From Ziziphus jujuba (lineage: Eukaryota; Streptophyta; Magnoliopsida; Rosales; Rhamnaceae): 64,000 nt of DNA. The number at the start of each line of letters is the position of its first letter. The stretch's first letter is position 1. Positions 60,583-64,000 of this stretch are shown here, in pieces. A program made the position numbers and the translations under genes. The notes under the pieces were generated by a model. The model saw only the letters and a list, made by a program, of their open reading frames with translations. It was not told the origin of the DNA and did not search any database. The DNA is taken from positions 27,621,001-27,685,000 of the forward strand of contig NC_083388.1 in NCBI RefSeq assembly GCF_031755915.1, given 5' to 3'.

Positions 60583-63522
60583 TGTAACACCCCATACCAA
60601 AAATACACATAATTAAATAAGTTTGACCAAGTTTGACTAAGTGAACAATATGTGGGTCCGAGTTGACTTTTTCAACAGTTAATATTTTTGGTTTGACTGA
60701 GATACCATTGTATAGATCTCGTCGTTACGAGTTCATAGACTGTCAGCACGTCAAATTCCGAGTTACGGATAAAAAGTTATGGTTTTGAGAAGTTTTAAAC
60801 ATAAGTTTTATATCAGTGTCCAAACTAGTCCCCAATTTTTGTCTATTAGTGATTTAGGCTCTATATAAGCCTCGGTAATTGTGCCAAACAGGAAGAAAAA
60901 GCCTAAAAATACCCATTTCCTCTCCAAAAACCCGTAGAAAAAACATCCCATACCCACGGGCTCCAACCGGGTTTACATTGTTTGACCCATCTGCGGCCAC
61001 CACCTTGATACACGTGCCGGCCAGAGAGGAGCAAGGGACGGAGGCGAGCTCGACCGCAAAATTTCACGGCCACCGGTAGCCGGATGTGCCCAGATCGGGC
61101 CGGAGAAGCCCGACGATCGAAAATTTTCTCTCTCCTCTTTTCTTGTGTTTTCCTGCCAATCCAACTCGACCCATACCTCTATCCCACCATTTTTGACTCC
61201 TCTGAGTCCATTTCCATGGTTAGATTGCCCAAAATCCCTATCATTTGAGAGATCTCTCAAGTTCAAGTTTGGCTGAACCTTTACGTCAATTTTCCCGTCA
61301 CTGGAGGAGTCACCGGACCAAGGTAAGACCACTGGTGAACTTTTTGTCTCTTGGGCTTTCCGTTGACATATAATATGTGAATTTTGGAGGTCGTTTGATA
61401 ATTTTCCTATTTTTGGGGTTATTTGGTTAATTTTTGGAGAAATTGGGACTATGTTTGGACGATTTTTGATAAATTGGTTAGAATTGAAGTTAGATTAGTG
61501 AAATTGGATAATATTAGGACCTAATTGGGGGTTCAATTTCAAAAGATTAGGCTCCGGGTGAAAATCCCCAATTTTGGGTACCGGGTCCTAAGGACCCGCG
61601 GTATGATTGTACTGTCCGGTGTCCAATTTATGTAATTTTATAGTACTATAAATTATTTGGAGACATTTGGGTCACACAAGTGTCTCTGGTTTAGTTGTTT
61701 GGAGCCTAAGGAATATTTTGTTATATTATAGGCACTCGAGTTGAGCTTGAAGGTGATCCTGTAGAGGAGCAGGCGTGAGCATCTACAGTACTGTGAGTGG
61801 TTATATTATTTTTAAATGATTTAGGTATATAGTATAGTATATATGTGGTTTAAATATTTTACGTATATATCATTTGATTGGAATGTTGTTTTATGCGTAT
61901 ATAAATATTTGCTTCACATATATGCGTTATCATTTTATATGATTTTTGATAATATTTTAAGTGATTTTCAATTTTAGTGGGTCCATAAATGGACTTGTGG
62001 TATTTAAATATCTTGGTAATTAAATTGAGATTTTAAATTATTTTGGAAACTATTTGGTTTGAGAAACCAGATTGAAAATCATATAATTTTAAGCACGATC
62101 AAATATTTTATAATTTTATGTGCTTAAAATTGGTTTATGGTGAATATATTTCACTGTGGTATTTCTGGTTTTCGTATGAAATGATGTTTTGAGATTTTGA
62201 AGGATTTAATTAAGTGGTGGAAGTTTAAATGTTAAATTATGATTTATGATACAGTATTGTTTGGAAAAGTATATATACAATCTTATAAGATTGTTTCATG
62301 TATACTGTATTGGTTATTTTAAATTGATGTACCATGTAATGCCAATACCTTGGATCAGTATTATATTATATTATATTACCACGCGCTGGGTTTACCACGG
62401 TGCCGTGAGGTTGATTTCATCCAACGGTCATCTATTATTACCACGGACTGTGAGGTCGGGTTTATCCGACGGTTTATTATTATTACCACGGTGCCGTGAG
62501 GTTGGTTTCATCCAACGGTTATCTATTATTACCACGGACTATGAGGTTAGGTTTATCCGACGGTTTATTATTATTGCCACGGTGCCGTGAGGTGGGTATC
62601 ATCCAACGGTTTATTATTGCCACGGACCGTGAGGTTGGGTACATCCCGACGGTTATTTATTATTTCCAAGACACTGTTCATATATTGAGGGTCATGAGGT
62701 GGGTGTATCCCACGGTTTGTATATTGGTACATCGTATGGTACATTGTATATGTTTGTATATATTATTGAGTTACAAATATTGTGGTGATTTCTGCATTTT
62801 CATATTTATTTGGTGGAACTGTATTTATTATAGTGTATGCTCAAATGTTTATATCTTGATTTGAGACATTTCATGATATTACAATGATCGTTCATTCATA
62901 TTTTTGAGCATCAGTTTTTATGATATTAATTGGGGTATAAGTTTGGGTTTTGGTGAAATGATTTTAAACGGGAAACTTTTCAAAAGAGTGGAACGAGAGG
63001 TCTTGAGAGAAAGATTTTTTTCAGAAGTAAATCATTATTTTTCTATTATACTATGCCACTCACTGAGATTCTTTATCTCACGTTTTATTGTTTTAAATTC
63101 GTTCCCTTAGGCCCAGGCGGCTAGTAGCAGTCTACCTCGTGCACAGCGTAACGCTTGTTTCCTTCCACTATAGCAGCCGTATTGATCCTTTCTTTACCTA
63201 TTGTTATCTTCTGGAGTTATTTATTACTTATTTGTACTTATAGACCTTGTTGACACTCTTAGAATGCTCTGATTTTAAATATGGAACTCAGTAGAAACCA
63301 TAGTACTCATGTGTGTTGTTATGGCCTGTAGTACAGTAGGCCGGTTGTGGACTTATTTATATATATATTTTTATATTTGAGGTATTAATGTTAATGCTGG
63401 TGTTGATTATCTACGTTGTAAGGTGAGGTTCCGTTGGATATTTTCTAGAGATTGTCTAGTGGGATTTCCCTAGGCGGGATCACTCGGGAGGTCCTGAAAG
63501 GGTTCCGGGGCGGGTCCTGTCA
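60583..63522 (+). repeat. B-family solo LTR within the beta-galactosidase remnant
   Basis: This 2940-bp LTR starts TGTAACACCCCATACC and ends GGCGGGTCCTGTCA. The flanks share ttgg (60579-60582 and 63523-63526), or ttggt if one base was lost at the left edge. It aligns along its length with the nested B LTR (37293-43260). No internal region or pol is present. Confidence 0.88.
62395..62715 (+). repeat. 45-bp minisatellite in the second B LTR
   Basis: About seven units begin ccacgg and alternate two types, as in the other B copy, but with roughly two more units. The alternation gives a dimeric period of about 91 bp. Confidence 0.7.
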
Positions 63523-64000
63523 TTGGTCTTCCAACAAGTAGGATGCTTGTTTGGTACAAGGTATATTATATTTATATTCATTAACAAGATCAATTTTCTT
63601 TCCCAACTAGAATGTGACTTCAAAATTTCAATATTATTTTAGAACATTCTCTTTTGCATTTGTTTCAGTCAACATTCTCAGCTCCTCTTGGTACTGATCC
63701 AGTTGTGGTTGAGTTGATGGGATTGGGAAAAGGAGAAGCTTGGATAAATGTCAGAGCCTTAGAAGGTATTGGCCAAATTTTGAAGCCAACGAAGATGGTT
63801 GCAGTTATATTTGTAATTATTGTGGAGCATACAATAGTAATAAGTTCCTGATCAATTGATCATTACGGCGATAATACTTAATTGCTCAAGCTCCTGTGAA
63901 TCCTGCGAGAATGGAATAACATTACTTGGAGGACCCATCTTAAACGACATTGTTTTGGACTTCGAAACAAAGAAAAACCACTATTATTGTATCTTCCCAT

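Larger units (their letters stand above)
60467..63895 (+). pseudogene. Plant beta-galactosidase (GH35) remnant split by an LTR
   Basis: Two pieces in the right order are seen. 60467-60560 reads PKYLSKNQWIYKVELASYVKQLY, like the segment that precedes the late lectin-like part of plant beta-galactosidases. 63665-63840 reads SAPLGTDPVVVELMGLGKGE then AWIN, followed one base out of frame by RYWPNFEANEDGCSYICNY and CGAYNSNKF. These are the hallmark GKGEAWxNGxSxGRYW region and the conserved cysteines. A missing base after AWIN breaks the frame, a stop replaces a cysteine near 63853, and a 2.9-kb solo LTR separates the pieces. The catalytic N-terminal domain is absent. The functional enzyme releases galactose from wall polysaccharides in the apoplast. 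Confidence 0.75.

Overview
The window looks like nuclear DNA of a dicot plant. Exons are separated by GT-AG introns, genes have TATA boxes, the intergenic DNA is AT-rich, and the proteins are plant cell-wall types (two extensins and a small proline-rich family). There are also fragments of a plant beta-galactosidase and an endomembrane protein. Retroelement primer-binding sites match plant initiator tRNA-Met. I cannot name the species. About 60% of the window is transposable-element sequence, most of it one group of unusually long (about 3 kb) Ty3/gypsy LTRs.

Layout. 1-1080: inverted LTR pieces and a gag fragment. 2993-3388: an intact small secreted proline-rich protein gene. 4855-6613: the 5' end of a Ty1/copia element with a broken gag. 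7542-11763: extensin gene 1, split by two separate insertions of a tiny LTR element (TRIM), each with a perfect 5-bp target duplication. 12050-23436: an 11.4-kb composite of gypsy LTRs, a decayed pol and TRIM pieces, flanked as a whole by ctgca. 24464-27692: a solo LTR. 29754-30761: intact extensin gene 2. 31728-31806: a degenerate tRNA-Leu. 32150-33080: a diverged copy of the DNA downstream of extensin 1. 33167-33450: a dead proline-rich gene. 35050-44252: three LTRs nested inside one another. 44437-47358: another solo LTR. 48283-48653: a 371-bp insertion with inverted LTR ends. 48935-49225 and 51354-51650: a dead and an intact member of the small proline-rich family. 55530-58290: Mutator-like transposase debris, a fold-back tandem repeat and a membrane-protein fragment. 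59292-59640: a truncated gene resembling COPI-associated/TVP15-like proteins. 60467-63895: a beta-galactosidase remnant split by a solo LTR.

Two themes stand out. First, this is a cell-wall-protein cluster. Extensins and small proline-rich genes alternate, and both carry an intron directly after the stop codon in the 3' UTR; local duplication and decay shaped the set. Second, the long gypsy LTRs and the TRIM share the same ends (TGT...ACA) and the same primer-binding site. They are physically joined at that site at 12956 and inside a unit with one target duplication. That chimera is the best candidate here for something not yet described.
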